64,000 nucleotides of DNA from Coriaria nepalensis (Eukaryota > Streptophyta > Magnoliopsida > Cucurbitales > Coriariaceae), in assembly GCA_027186245.1 (NCBI GenBank), contig CP114484.1, forward strand, positions 880,501 through 944,500, in the 5' to 3' direction. The translations under genes and the position numbers were made by a program. The notes beneath the pieces are model-generated. The model worked only from the letters and a program-made list of their open reading frames with translations, did not search any database and was not told the origin of the DNA. Shown here piece by piece: positions 38,443 through 51,194 of the stretch; positions within the stretch are counted from its first letter, which is position 1; each line of letters begins with the position of its first letter.

Positions 38443-41007
38443 TCACCTGTCTTCCAGCAAATTCAACGCAGTTTCAACCAAAGAATGTATCGTCACTCTA
38501 TGACGGCTAATCCCGACCGCCCCAGAAACAATATTGAAACTTTCAAGCTCTGATGTGGTTTCTAACACATTTTCCAGTTCCTCCTTTATCCCGAGCTCCT
38601 TTAACATTACTACATTTTCCGGGTTGTCCCTCATCATCCAGATCACAAGTTCTATTGCAAACCTCCTAATTCTTGGTGTCTTGGCTGGTGGATATTTGTT
38701 TCTCTTCAGAATCCTAACCAACTCCTCAATCAATTTAGACTCAGTGATTCCAACATTCTCATTCTTAAACATCCGGCTTGATTCTTCCGAGCTCATGAAT
38801 TTGAAAACCCGTGCTGCTAGTCCTACCATTATTTCCTGTACTCTACTCTCTTCTGATATGATTCTTTTAAGCACCTGAAAAATGGAGGGAAAAAAAAAAT
38901 GAATTATTCGTTTTCATGCTATTTTCATATTTCTGTGAGAAACAAAGCAACTTACTGTTGGTGCCACAGAAGTTAACCCTTTGAGCTTGTTGAAGCAATT
39001 CGAATCACTGTAAGAACACAAGTTTCTTAAAATCCAAGCAGCATTCGTATGAAGCAGTGGATTTCCCAAAGCATTTACAAGATCATCAAGCACATACAAA
39101 TTCAGAATCCGATCACAATTTCTCGTGCTATCCAGTGCTAGTATTGCTAGAGCTTTTCCGGCTGCTATTCTTACATCGTTAAGATTCTCCAGCACGTGTT
39201 TAAACAGAATCTTAAACAACACTTTAAGGACCCCACCTGTGGCCCCTATACTCTCTTTGGCTTCCTTTTCTAATGCCAAATCGGTCAGTACATCTAAACC
39301 CAGTTTTTGTAGATGCGGAAACTGGTCTCCATTAAGTAATATGATTCTTATATTGCTCACCGTATAAACTTTCTCTGATATATCTTTTCGTAATTGTTTT
39401 CCGGTTTTGCCAGTTGTGCTTACCAGCATCTTCAGAACTTGCAGGGCTTGTTCTACTGTCTCAAGCTGAGTTCTTTCCAGTTTCTGAATCCTAGTTTCAT
39501 CTACATTTCTCTCTTCTTTTAATAACATCTCTCCAGCTCTAGTTAGATGTACTATTTTCGTTAGAAGGTCTCTTGTGTTGCCGATCTTTCCGCAGTTATC
39601 ATGGTCATGTGCAAGTTCTTTCAGAATGGTAAGTCCTAAATAACTGCAATTCCAAGACGGGTTGTTTGGTTTCTTTTCAGTTATCTCATCTGCAGAATCT
39701 GTAGAGATTCTGTAAATTCCAAGCAGAGATGTTATGGATTCCATTGAACCAGGAATTCCTGCAACCCGAAGAGAATTATGTTTCTTTCCTGCTAGCTTTG
39801 ACAGTATTTCTGCAGCATATAATCTGATAATTTCTTCTTCCGGATCTTTCCAATTCAACATCTCGACCAATCTTTCGATCACAGATAAAGTTATCCCAAT
39901 CTTCTGTAAGGTGTCATTGGAAAACTTCTCATTCGTGGAAAATTGGAGAAGAATTCTGATTCCAATAAATTGTTCGTCTGGAGAATCCGAAGCTAAAAGG
40001 TCCATAGCAAAAGTTACCATATCCATTTTCAACCCATCGAAAATGCTTCCATTGACACATCCCGAGTAAGCATCATAGAAAAACCTTATGATTGAAATCA
40101 TGTCTGTTTCTGCCAGCTCACACTCCTTATGCACTTCTTCCAATAACTTTCCGATACCGACCTTCCATTCCCAGTATAATTTCTCTATCATAAACAACAA
40201 AGCTTCTGCTAATGCCAAGGCGTAGAATATAACCAGAGAAGAGTTTCTGTTCCTTTTCTCTACATTTCCTTCTATTTTTCTGTAATCGTTCTTGATCAGC
40301 CTCATTAATGAGAGGACCACACAAATCACTGCGGATATAATCTGGAGCCAATAAAAGATCCTACTTATATTTCTTCCAATAAAAACCTGTTGAATATATG
40401 GTAATAAAGGAACATCTGAGGTTTTCCATCTCCTACTAGGCAACCTTGGTGGATTCAAGTTTGAAATCTTCCTTTCGGTTTCTGAAGTTTGTGTTATTTC
40501 TCTAGGACTCCCTCCCAGAATCGCTTTGATTATCTTGTTAGAGCTGGATCTAAGAGCTCGTAAACTTTTCTTTAAACCCGAATCAGCAATTGACCATGTA
40601 GCTTGGTGCTGCCACTCAAGTTCATGGCTTCTGCTAAGAATTCTAGTCCCTTCAATCACTAGAATAATGGTTATGAACCAAAAGTCTTCTTTGTCTAATG
40701 TAATAGCAAACCCGCCTAGAAGAACTACTGTTGCCCATATGAAGGCTAGAGTTCCGAGGCTTGTTGCTGATTTTTCAAGCACCGCAAGGCGGAGAGCGAA
40801 AAGGGTCAGTTTCTTTTCCGGTGCTTCGATTTGTGGTGTTGTTGAATATGCTCGATTTACGACTCTGCCACTTGTCTTTCTCATACTGTTCTGGGGTGTG
40901 AACATGTTTGTAGTTTCACGACCGGATCCGGTCAGTATGCTCTGATGGTCTGCTGTATTCACATGACTGCTTCCCCCACTATGTTTTTCGGATATCTCTT
41001 GATTCAT
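38443..41007 (-). CDS. Membrane-associated ARM-repeat protein, copy 1
   Basis: Exon 1 (41007-38956) and exon 2 (38874-38443) join in frame to give 827 residues. Four hydrophobic segments lie in the N-terminal third: FIWATVVLLGGFAITL, FWFITIILVIEGTRIL, IFYWLQIISAVICVVLSLM and LVIFYALALAEALLFMIE. The C-terminal two thirds are helical with recurring armadillo-like units such as IRLYAAEILSKLAG, LQKLGLDVLTDLALE and VRIAAGKALAILALD. It resembles Arabidopsis At3g06210/At5g18980, described only as ARM-repeat proteins; no function is known to me. It is one of two tandem copies in the same orientation. The start MNQEISEKHSGG is chosen because no longer in-frame start fits the paralogue. Confidence 0.87.
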
Positions 41008-41111
41008 CTTTGCAGGATTGGCAGGACTGAAAAGTGGTTATTCTGATCTGGAAAGAGTTTTGGATTTGAGGTTTGAAGTCTTTGATGCATTATATCATTA
41101 TGCAGGGAGAA

Positions 41112-41143
41112 GGAAGTGATATTTCCTGGAAGTGATATTTCCT
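41112..41143. repeat. 16-bp tandem duplication
   Basis: GGAAGTGATATTTCCT occurs twice in a row about 100 bp upstream of the copy 1 start codon. It may sit in its promoter or leader. Confidence 0.8.
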
Positions 41144-41397
41144 GGAAATGGGGATGGAATAACAGGACATGTTACTTCCTTCGACATGTTCGTTAGTTCT
41201 CAGGACAATCGTTGACTTTTGACAAGTATATTCTGATTCTTTCTCTCTCAATCAGTATGTAATTTCATTTCTGTAATTTACACATTACTTTGATAAAAAA
41301 TAAATTAAAAAATAGAAAGAATCTCTATATTTCTCTCGGCATATACATATTTATAATCTTACTTAAATGCACATTAGTGTCATAATCAACATCGTGT

Positions 41398-43987
41398 CTA
41401 ATCCTCGAGCATACCCAATGCAGTCTCGACCAGCGAGTGCATCGTGGTCCGGTGACGGCTAAGCCCAACCACACCGGAGAAGATATTGAAACTCTCAAGC
41501 TCTGATGTGGTCTCTAACACACCTTCCAGTTCTCTCTCCATCCCCATATCCTTTAAAACATACACATTTGTTGGCTTTACTCTCATCATCCAGATTGCCA
41601 TTTCTATTGCAAATCTCCTGATTTGAGGTGCCTTGATTGGTGGATATTTATGCTTCTTCAGAATCTGAACCAGTGTATTGCCCAAGTCGGCCTCTGTAAT
41701 CCCACCTCTCTCAAACATGTTCGTTGATTCTTCAGAAGTCATGAACTTGAAAACATGTGCTCCTAGTCCCACCATTACTTCTTGTAATTTGCTATCTGCT
41801 GTCATAATTGCCTCAAGAACCTAGAAGTTAAAAATAAAAATAAAAAAGTTAAAATCTCATTATTAAATAGTTAACAGTAATCACAACAAGCTTAAGCTGT
41901 TAGAAAATGAATTTGTTTCGACTTACTATAGGTGCTGATGTTTTGAGCCCTATGAGCTTGTTGAAGCAATCCGATCCACTGTGTGAACACAAGTGTCGTA
42001 AAACCTGTGCAGCATTAACACGAAGTAACGGTACTTCCAAAGTTTTTCCGAGCCATTCCAGAACTTTCAGTTTCAATATCCGGCAACAATTGCTCTTACT
42101 TTCCAATGCAAGCATTGCTAACGCTTCTCCAGCTGCCATTCTTACATGATTATAACTCTCTGGCTTTTCCGGTTCAAAGAAAATATTAAACAGCTCCTTT
42201 AAGACCCCACCCGTTTCTCCTATTCTCTCCTTTGCATCTTCTTCTAATGCCAAATTGGTTAATATCTCTACACCAAGTTTTTGCAGCGTAGGATGTTGCT
42301 CCCCATATCTTAGAATATCCCTTATGTTGCTGATCGAGAAAACTATTTCTGATATTTCTCTCCTGAGATGATTTCCGGCTGTGCCACCTGTGCTCGCCAG
42401 CATCTTCATCACTTTAAGGGATCTTTTCACAGTTAGAATCTGGGATGACGCTATGCTTTTGTTTTGTAACAGCTTCTCTCCAGCTTGAGTGAAGTCCACG
42501 ATTTTTGGTAACAGGCCTCTTGTGTTTCCAATCTTTCCGCAATTATCGTGATCCCGAGCGAGCTTCTTCAGAATTAGTAGTCCTAAATGATTGCAAGTCC
42601 AGAACGCATAATTCACATGATCAAAGATGATATCTTTTTCGCTTATTTCATCTGCAGCCCCACCTGAGATTCTGTTTATCTGGAGAAGAGACGAAATGGA
42701 TTCCATTGCACCGGGAATTCCTGCAACCCGGAGAGAATTCTGCTTCTTTCCAGCTAATTTCGATAATATTTCGGCTGCAGAAAGTCTGATCTCTTCTTCT
42801 TGCGGGTCTTTCCAGTTCAACATCTCGACCAATCTTTCAATCACGGTGAAGTTTATCCCGATCTTTTGCAGGGTGTCGTTTGAAAACTTCTCATTTGCAG
42901 CGAATTGGCGGAGAATTCGGACTCCAATTAGCTGCTCGTCTGGGGAATTAGAAACCAAGAGCTCCATAGCAAAAGTGACCATATCCATCTTCAACCCATC
43001 GAAAATGCTTCCATAAACACATCTAGAATATGCATCATAAAAGAATCTTCGCGTCGAAATCATACCAGAAGGTCCCAATTCACATTCCTTATTCACTTCT
43101 TCTAATAACTTTAAGAAAGTCACCTTCCATTCCCAATAAACCTTCTCTGCCAAGAACAACAGAGCTTCTGCCAAAGCCAAGCCATAGAAGATAGTAAGAG
43201 CAGCATATCGGTTCCTCTTATCAGTATCTTCCTTTTCAACCTCCCCGTAATTTCGCCTAATCAGCTTCATCAATGAAAGAACAACGCAAGTTGTTGCAGA
43301 TATGAGTTGAAGCCAGCATAGGAGCCTACTAACATTACTTGCAAGAAAAACCCATCTGACAAAAGGAAGAAGAGGAACATCAGAACTCTTCCATCTCCTA
43401 GTTGACATTCTAGGTGGATTCAACTTCCCTTCTCTGTCTCCATTCACATTATTCGTGATCTCTCTCGTCCGTTGGTTCTGCTCGATGGGACGGAGAATTG
43501 ATCTCAATGTTCGGACAAGTAAGTGTGAACTGGACCTCAATGCTCGGAAACTACTAACACTCGCATCAGCAATTGACCATGTGGCTTGATGCTGCCACTC
43601 AAGCTCGTGGCTTCGGCTAAAGAGTCTCGTCCCTTCGATCAAAAGAATAATGGTTATGATCCAAAAGTCGGTTTTGTCAAGAGTAATGGCAAATCCGCCT
43701 AGAAGAACCACTGTGGCCCAGATGAACCCGAGTGTTCCTAGGCCCGTTGCTGCCTTTTCAAGGACTGCAAGTCGGAGAGCGAAGAGAGTTAGTTTCTTTT
43801 CCGGGGCCCGGATCGCCGGTACTGTCGGAGAAACAGAATCTACGTTGCTACTTTCTTTCTTCTCGATACCGGTCCTTGGTTCGAAAAGTGATGTGCCTAA
43901 ATTGCTGCCGGTTTCTCTGATTTTCTCAAGATTTGATATCTGCAAATGAATGCTTCCAGTAGTTTCTGTTGACTTCCCACGATCCAT
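41398..43987 (-). CDS. Membrane-associated ARM-repeat protein, copy 2
   Basis: Exon 1 (43987-41927) and exon 2 (41820-41398) also give 827 residues, with the intron at the same position and phase as in copy 1. The two proteins align throughout: APEKKLTLFALRLAVLEK, GTRLFSRSHELEWQHQATWS, RFFYDAYSRCVYGSIFDGLK and LVETALGMLED have direct counterparts. The same four hydrophobic segments precede ARM-like repeats. I chose the ATG at 43987 (MDRGKSTETTGS) because it aligns with the start of copy 1; the frame extends upstream to another ATG at 44119 that would add 44 residues. Function is unknown. Confidence 0.86.
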
Positions 43988-44149
43988 AATGATAGAATCG
44001 ATGAAGTTGAGTAGTAGTTTTGGACAAAACGAGCGAGATTGAGAAGCAGGAAACTGGAAAGGATGTTGGTTTAATATTAATGTGTAGAAGAGCTTAAGAT
44101 TGTGAGGTTTTATAAGCAATGGTTATTGGTGAAGATAAGCTTGGAGGCC

Positions 44150-45468
44150 ACGTTTTAGTATTATCTCTTTTGTGGAAATGGTGAAGATACAGCTGCGTAA
44201 CGTTGCTTCTTTTTATGTGACTTACCTAAGAAGTTCGTTACTATAATCTTTTAAGAATACCATCATCTTTTTATGTTACCATTTGTTTATTTTTTTTTTC
44301 AATTAACAGAAAGACCTTATGACCTTCCTCTGCTATTGATGGCTTTTCTGTAGAAATTTTCTGACGTCTCTTTCAGAAAACAAATTTGATTAGTTGGGTG
44401 TTTTGAGAGATAATGGCAGTGACTTAGCTGGAGCCGGTGGCTATGAATCAAGGCCATATCAATCACACATTTATGGATATAATATGAACCTGATCTATGA
44501 TGATATTTAAATAGAATTTCCTAAGAATTTCTCAACATTTTTTTCGTTTGTATATTTTTTTATATTTGAACATGTTTATCTTCTGACTATTCTGTCTAAT
44601 GATTAGTGAGAAAAGTAGGCAAATTAGTTGAACATATTAATAGCTTGTAGGAAAGGGTTACATACATGTAATAAGAGTTACTTTAAGTCAAGTTAAAGGC
44701 TTAAATGCTGAACCATTCTTACACACTTGGAGTGCAAGAATCAAATTCTTGAACTGGACCGCTGGACCCCATCTTTATCCTAATCATCGCGTCATTTTGG
44801 GTTTCTGGATGCATACAAATTTTCCTTCCTAATTCATGGGATCATTGCTCTTACTCCAATTCTTCATCACCGACCTTTTTTGATTGAAAACTCCATACGA
44901 TCCCAAAAATTTTCATAAGGTAATTAGAACAATAACAATTACCGGCATATAAAAGTTTTATTCCATTCATATTAGTTCATGTTTCAGAAAAATTACAAAG
45001 AGTTTACTCTTCTGCTAAAGTTTGTGTCCACCTGCTTCCAGAATCCAGAGTAACCACAAAAAACAAGCAACTCTGTGTAATGGACGCCATAAACATATTC
45101 ATTGGATACAAGAGCCAAAATTAACAGATCAATTCAATCACTACCCGTTGTTTGTTCGTTCTTCCGGGAATCCTTGTCGCCTACAGCGAAAGATGATGAT
45201 TTCATTTGTATTTAGACTTCATAGTGAGTAGAGATATATAAAAACTGAAAACTTTTACCCAAGAGAATACGATAGACTTAAATCACTTTTTCTGCTGTTC
45301 ATACAAGAAGACATTCACTGTATCATCATCCATCACAATATCAAGTATCAGCTATCGATCCAATTTATGAATTAACCAAAGAACCCATAGTGTGATCTAC
45401 TCATTCAAATTTCATTAAGGGGCTAAATAAAGCTGTTACCTTTGAAACAACAATACTCTGCATTCATC
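44150..45468. other. Spacer between ARM copy 2 and guanylate kinase
   Basis: AT-rich DNA without a supported gene. The upstream part is the ARM copy 2 promoter region and the last part the guanylate kinase 3' untranslated region. Confidence 0.4.
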
Positions 45469-46347
45469 TTAGATAACAGCTTTTCTTTGCCGGACCTTAG
45501 CTTTCTCTGCATCAATAATGGAATCCAAAAGCTTGACCGCGTTCTCCAACTTCCCCTCTTCATTCACAACCACATAATCATAATTCTTAACATGCTTAAC
45601 CTCCTCCCTGGCTGTAGCAATTCTCACCAGCAAAGCCTCTTTAGTCTCCGTTTTCCGACTTATCAACCTCTCCACCAACGCCAGCTCACTCTCCGCCATT
45701 AGAAACACAAAAACCACCGAATTTCCGAGCATCCTCCTCAACGTCTCCGCCCCCTGAATATCAACTCTCAACAAGATGTCATACCCTTTGGCCATATAAT
45801 CCCTAATTTGCTTCTTCGGAATCCCCTTATAATCCCCATAAACCAATGCGTACTCCAACAGTTCGTTACGTTCAACCATTGAAACAAAATCTTCCTTAGA
45901 AACGAAATAGTAATCTCTGCCGTCGACCTCACCTGGTCTCATTGCACGGCTCGTTGCTGTTACCACGAAATGAAGCCCTTCTCGGACCTCCGTCAACCGC
46001 TTGATCACAGCATCCTTGCCGACCCCGCTGGGGCCACAGATTACGATGATTAACGGGTTCGGGTTGGGGAGAATCGGGTCAGAACTGAAAGCGGAGCCTA
46101 TGGAGGATTCTAGAGCACGGAGCAGCTCGGACTTGTCGGCCTTGTCGATTTGGGGGATGGTAGTTGATCGGGATCTTCTAGTGTCGCCCATTTGGGAAGA
46201 TGATAATGAGGTGAAAGAAGATTGTGAGGTTGTCGGCAGTAGTTGAACGGATTTCGGGTTGGGGAGCGAAGCGGGTTTTTGGGTTGGAGGTTTGAGGTGA
46301 AGGAGAGGGGAGCGAGACAGAGAAGTGCAGAGGAATCTGCTAAACAT
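45469..46347 (-). CDS. GK3: Guanylate kinase, chloroplast/mitochondrial
   Basis: A single open frame of 292 residues. It phosphorylates GMP (and dGMP) to GDP with ATP, feeding organellar nucleotide pools. Residues 1-50 are rich in Ser, Thr, Leu and Pro with few acidic residues, as in a plastid/mitochondrial transit peptide. The P-loop GPSGVGKD is at 105-112. GMP-binding blocks [17 protein letters not shown] and [17 protein letters not shown] follow, then [13 protein letters not shown] and the lid region [17 protein letters not shown]. Length and the transit peptide fit Arabidopsis GK3 rather than the longer cytosolic forms. A telo-box-like AAACCCTAG lies just upstream on the same strand (about 46377-46385), common in plant genes of growing tissue. 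Confidence 0.93.
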   Translation of the reverse strand: MFSRFLCTSLSRSPLLHLKPPTQKPASLPNPKSVQLLPTTSQSSFTSLSSSQMGDTRRSRSTTIPQIDKADKSELLRALESSIGSAFSSDPILPNPNPLIIVICGPSGVGKDAVIKRLTEVREGLHFVVTATSRAMRPGEVDGRDYYFVSKEDFVSMVERNELLEYALVYGDYKGIPKKQIRDYMAKGYDILLRVDIQGAETLRRMLGNSVVFVFLMAESELALVERLISRKTETKEALLVRIATAREEVKHVKNYDYVVVNEEGKLENAVKLLDSIIDAEKAKVRQRKAVI

Positions 46348-46804
46348 GGGAGAGGGAGGAAGAGGGGGAATCTGAATCTAGGGTTTCAAATTGGCATCTT
46401 TTTTCGGCCAGAGCCTAGAAGGCGCGAATCACTACACTGGTTTCTAATGCGCGCGTTCCAGTTCAGGATAAGAAGTTAGTAATAGCTTCTAGAGGGTACC
46501 GTTTGATATTTCTGAGAATTTTTGGTTTAGTGAGATATCAATCTTGCCCCCATATGGTTTATTTTGGATATTTTAAGCTTTGCGTTTAGATAAATAGCAA
46601 CGTTAACCAAGCCATATTTATGTTGATAGCTAATTGAGTTTCAGCATTCCAAAACTCCAGTTTGAATGCTGATATATCTAAACAAGTAATAGTTCATCAA
46701 TCATATATTAAGTAAGTTTCTGTGTCTTAAAAAAAAAACAACATTATGACAAAACAGAAGAGTTTCTTCTTGTTATTATTGTTTTCTTCAAATGAAAAAT
46801 ATGA

Positions 46805-48193
46805 TTACTTAATGTATTTGGAAAACCAGTCCAATAAGTTCTGATGAGCCTCCTCGGCAATCTTGACGGCTGCTTCATCATCGTCGTCGTATCTAATAGT
46901 CCAACCATGAATGACTTTAGGAAACACCTTTACATACCAATCAATCTGTACAGAGCCGTAGACATTAATGAAAGATAACTAAGATAGAAGACATGCATGT
47001 CTGATGAGAGAAGAGAGAAGAGTACCTCGGGTTTAGAAGCCAAGACCTCTTCAAACTGTTTCAAGAGCTCTGGTGGAGAAACACGGTCGATCTCAGCGCC
47101 TAGTATTGAAATATGAGCCTTAACCCCTGATGAATTATTATACCAACATTGACAGTTTAACCGGTCACTATAGCGCAATGATAAGAACAGAGCCAGTAAT
47201 GATTATTACAGGAAAGGTTTTGTTCATAGGTAAATCCTAAGCCAGAAAATATAAAAAGGAAAAAGTCAACTGTAGGATTGATCCATACCTTTGATATCAT
47301 CTACGTTGACAAGTGAAGGATGTAGAAGCACAGCAGCTTGAATCAATTCCTCCTTTGCTAGTTCAACCACAACCTTGGCTAAAAGATCCCCATAAAAGAA
47401 CTTGATATTTACTCTTTTAGGCAGATGTAGTAGTCCTCTTATTCTTATAGATCAAAATCCAAAATAGTGGAGATGGGAATTACTAATTTAGTTATATTAT
47501 ACATACCACCCCAGCAAAAGCCGGCAGCGCCAATTGTGGAAATGCCTTTTGCTTTCAGAGCCTCAATCACCAGCTTGGCATTTTCAAAACCCTTATCCTG
47601 TTAATTAAATCATTAAGAACAACAATTAAACACAAATGGGAATTAATCAAGTCCGTGGAATTTGAAAGCAAGATCTAACCGTTCCATGTTCCTTCAGCCA
47701 TTCCGGTATTGCCTTGCTGTGACTGTATGGATCCCCATGAAAGAAATCAGGAACTGCCACAAAATACCCAGCAGCAGCAACTTTGTCCGCAAGCTTCCTT
47801 TTAACAAATCGGAAAAGCAGTTCAAACTAAAATTTCCAGGTGATAACATATAGTAATATCAAAACAAAGTAAACCATAATCAATTTGACTTCACACAAAA
47901 TGAAGAAGGGATACCTTATTTGCGGGGCTTCATAACCTGCAGGAAAAGTGTGAGGAGCATGGAAAAAGAGTTTAGAAAGTAGTGGAGATGAAGAAAATGA
48001 TCGAAGAAAGAATGAAATAAATAAGTAGTGGGTTGAAGAGAGTACCATAAGCGTCAGTAACAAGGATAAGGCCAAGTTTTGAGAGAGGAGAGGCAGCTAC
48101 ATAACTATTCAGGCCACCGAGTTTTTCAACATGGCCTGAACCAGAGATCGGGTCGAGGGTTGGAGGGTTTGAACAGCACTCAGGGCCTGACAT
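46805..48193 (-). CDS. Dienelactone hydrolase family protein
   Basis: Seven exons join in frame: 48193-48046, 47936-47915, 47797-47680, 47597-47507, 47378-47289, 47126-47026 and 46945-46805, giving 236 residues. The alpha/beta-hydrolase triad of the dienelactone hydrolase family is visible: nucleophile Cys in AAGFCWGAK, Asp in LGAEIDRVSP and His in VFPKVIHGW. The start MSGPECCSNPP is the usual one for this plant group, often named endo-1,3;1,4-beta-glucanase-like after a maize protein, although the fold is that of a dienelactone hydrolase. The true substrate is unknown. Exon 2 is only 22 nt. All introns are GT-AG and no lesion is seen, in contrast to the SERINC gene just upstream. Confidence 0.9.
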
Positions 48194-48888
48194 CTCTTCT
48201 TCCTCTCCCTGTCTAGTCTCTTTCTCAAAACGTTGTATGGAGATTTATAGAAAGGTCAAACTTGGAGGGTATTGGGTTTTTAGTGTGGATGGTTGGATGA
48301 AGACTATATTCCTCCTTTGATAATTTTTCCCCTTTTGTCGGCCGGCTGTTGTTTGGTAGTTGACTAAACGATGAGATCGGCATGGCTTTTTTAGATAGCT
48401 TATTTATCTTCCGACTAGTAATTTCTGATATGTGAAAAATTGCATAATTTGAAAAACAAATAGACATATAACTCCTTTGAAAACATCATAAATGGACTTA
48501 AATGATGACGATGAAATAGAGACATCAGTAAGCCGCAGAAAATCTGAGGATTTACCAAATTTTTTGCTGATAAATTTGCTTCCGCATTTTCTGAACTCAA
48601 GTTTGCGGCAAGAAATGGACCAAAGAAGTTACTGATATAACCAACACAACACAGCTCTGCTTCATTTTTTTATTTTTTTTTAAAGAAAAGGCATACATAA
48701 CTATAGAATCTTAGAGCGCTATACATTATGCATCATACAGCCCGACTTAATACAGAATTTGTTCCTAATACGGATACCCGTATTAATCCTTAAATACTCT
48801 AGAAGAGTACAACTCATCGATTACCATTTTTTCCCCTGAAGAACACAAATAGTACTATAATTTGATGAAAATACCTTGAACTACAAGT

Positions 48889-50750
48889 CTAATGAAACTC
48901 GCGATCAGGCATTTGCAAAGGGGCCACAAGGGACCAGACATAGACTGGCAGTGACCCACTCGGTGCATATCCAAACCCATACTGGTGTCCACCCAACATC
49001 AATAAGGTCCGAGCTCTCAGACGAGCTTGTCCAGCCCGAAAGAAGCATAGCAGAATACATGCTAGCCAGAGCGAATATTAGGTGGAAGAATGTGCAAGAG
49101 TAACTCACAGGTCGTGCTTCTGCTTACTTTTTCTTGTCCTTTCCTTCTTCTAACTCTTCTGCTTCAATCAGAGGTTCACTCGCACATGCACAATAACAAA
49201 ATAAAACAGCAATATTTCAAATGGGTTCTTAATTTACAAGGTCAAGTCTCAATTTTGGGAAAGTTTCAGTGCAGATTTAGGTGAAGAAGGTGGGAACAGA
49301 AATGTGGTTGAAGATCCAGCTCGAATGGCAAAGTATAGAACAGAGAGAACTGTAGTGATCATCCCAAGGATTAATGTGCTCGTAGAGACTGCAGTTGCAT
49401 TTTCATAAAGGCCGTTGCAAACATAATTGCGGGGTTCACTAGAGAGACCTGTGTAGCAGACATATGCACAGAATACAGATATTACAGAAGCAGGCAAAAG
49501 ACTTCCATTCACCTGTTCAAGGATTTACGAGGCCAAAATCATATTATAAGCTTAACTATATGAAAGCACATTTCTAGCCTTAAACCCATAAGAACATGTA
49601 GGTCTTACTGCTGGATGCAGCACTATGATTCCAAAAGCAAAGGCAAGAATCATGGTCATGACGATGAAGAAAACATTGAGGCCACAGTCATAGCCAGAAG
49701 GGTTGAACCAGATGAATAGAATTCCAGAGAAAGTAAATGCTGCAATGTAACATGCGGCTGATATAACGAGCAGAGCAATATACCTAGCCATGACATGCAC
49801 AAAATGGGCAATGGAAAAATGACGGTGGATGGAAGAAGAATTTAAGGGGAGATAACAAAACCAACCATTTCTGTTCATCCTTTTCAACCCAAGCGTCATT
49901 CCACGGATGTGTAAAGTCTAGTAAGATAATCACTTGAACCAGCAAAAGTAAACCAGCTCCAAATTTTGATGCCACTCCTTCAGACAGCTAGTTTTTCATA
50001 GCTCAATTGTAAATCTGAGTTATTATTAACAGATAGAGAAGAAGATGGTCGTTTCTAATTATCTTAACGCTGAACTGAACAATATGTAAGCAACGATTGC
50101 TCCAAAAAGAAGAAGCAGAGGAGAGAGGGAATAACTGATCATAAATTGAGATGACGACATTTGAAAGGAAAAACATAAGAACAATAAGCAAAAGCCAGAG
50201 CACTATTTTGAAAATCCATCCACCATGGTGCCATGAATCCCGCCTATCATTTTGGTCCTTAACACCGATCATTAGAAGTGCAAGTAACGAAAAGAACAAG
50301 AAATTCCCTAAGCTCGCTCGAAAAACTGGCTGTACTTGATACCATTCCATTGAATGAGTCCCTGTGTTTATCCCTGTACCGAAAATCAAGCAAATACACC
50401 ATTCATCAATGGCGATTGTTTATCTGAGTTACTCGATTAGGTATGATTTTCAAAAGTAGCCCAAAAATTCAAATTTGTGGAATCAGACGTGATATGCATT
50501 CTCGAATTCAGAGGTAACCACGCGTATGAATTGAATCAGAGAAAATACAGAGATTAAAGGAAGAAAATAGGGACTGACAAGACAATTTCTCCAAGAGAGG
50601 AGCTGCAAATTCTCTGAGAATCCATGAAATGATCAAGGAAATACCGAAGATGCCGCAGTAAGCGAGTCTAGCTGATTTCTTCGAGATCCCTGACACCACT
50701 GAGGTGCAGATCCCGCAGGTTAAAGATGTACAGCAGGAGAATAAGCCCAT
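48889..50750 (-). pseudogene. Decayed SERINC (serine incorporator/TDE1) gene
   Basis: Exons follow the plant SERINC order: 50750-50579 (MGLFSCCTSLTCGICTSVVS), 50373-50140, 49977-49866, 49783-49609, 49512 to about 49270, and a last exon to 48889. Motifs include MIGVKDQNDRRDSWHHGGW, FIWFNPSGYDCGLNVFF, CAYVCYTGLSSEPRNYVCN and HLIFALASMYSAMLLSGWT. SERINCs are 9-11-helix membrane proteins linked to serine-lipid metabolism. The expected donor after TATG at 50140 is AT, not GT. No donor follows exon 5 before a stop. A TAA at 49126-49124 interrupts the acidic loop. Two bases are missing near 48940, so the frame ends at 48905 instead of the ancestral stop at 48889. The exon frames are otherwise well kept, so inactivation is recent. 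Base errors in the assembly are the main alternative. Confidence 0.78.
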
Positions 50751-51019
50751 CGCTTTCTTTCTTCTTCTTCTTCTTCTTCTTCAAATTTCTCGAATCTGGC
50801 CTAGTCTCTCTCTCTTTCTAAATCGGTCTGTCAACGATAAAGTGAGAACCGACCAGTTGTTTCTCTACGTAGGTTGTGGCCTAAACTCGAAACGCCGTCG
50901 TCTAGAAAATGACAAATTTCGCATACACTATGATCTCTATTTTTGGGCTGCACTGACACAAGATCCAAAGTCCAATACGTATCGGCTGGTAGAAAGTACC
51001 GGATAGTTTCCAAAGTTAC

Positions 51020-51031
51020 GGCCCAGGCCCA
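51020..51031. promoter_or_regulatory. Two adjacent GGCCCA site II motifs
   Basis: Two GGCCCA hexamers in direct contact, about 270 bp upstream of the SERINC start on the minus strand. They suggest that the former promoter is still recognisable. Confidence 0.4.
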
Positions 51032-51194
51032 AGATTTAAAAAAAAAAACAAAAAACAAAACAAAAGACTCAAAGAACAATATTCAGCTAGAATATGTTTA
51101 GGTACAAAACTTATACACCCAAGTTGAAAAGAAAATACAAAACGATTAACGAAAAGAACAGATGATCTGCATTTTGATTACTTTGATTGATCTC

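Noticed and set aside
43988..44119. Upstream in-frame start of ARM copy 2 (44 extra residues)
   Set aside because: The extension has no counterpart in copy 1, whose start aligns with the ATG at 43987; retained only as an alternative.
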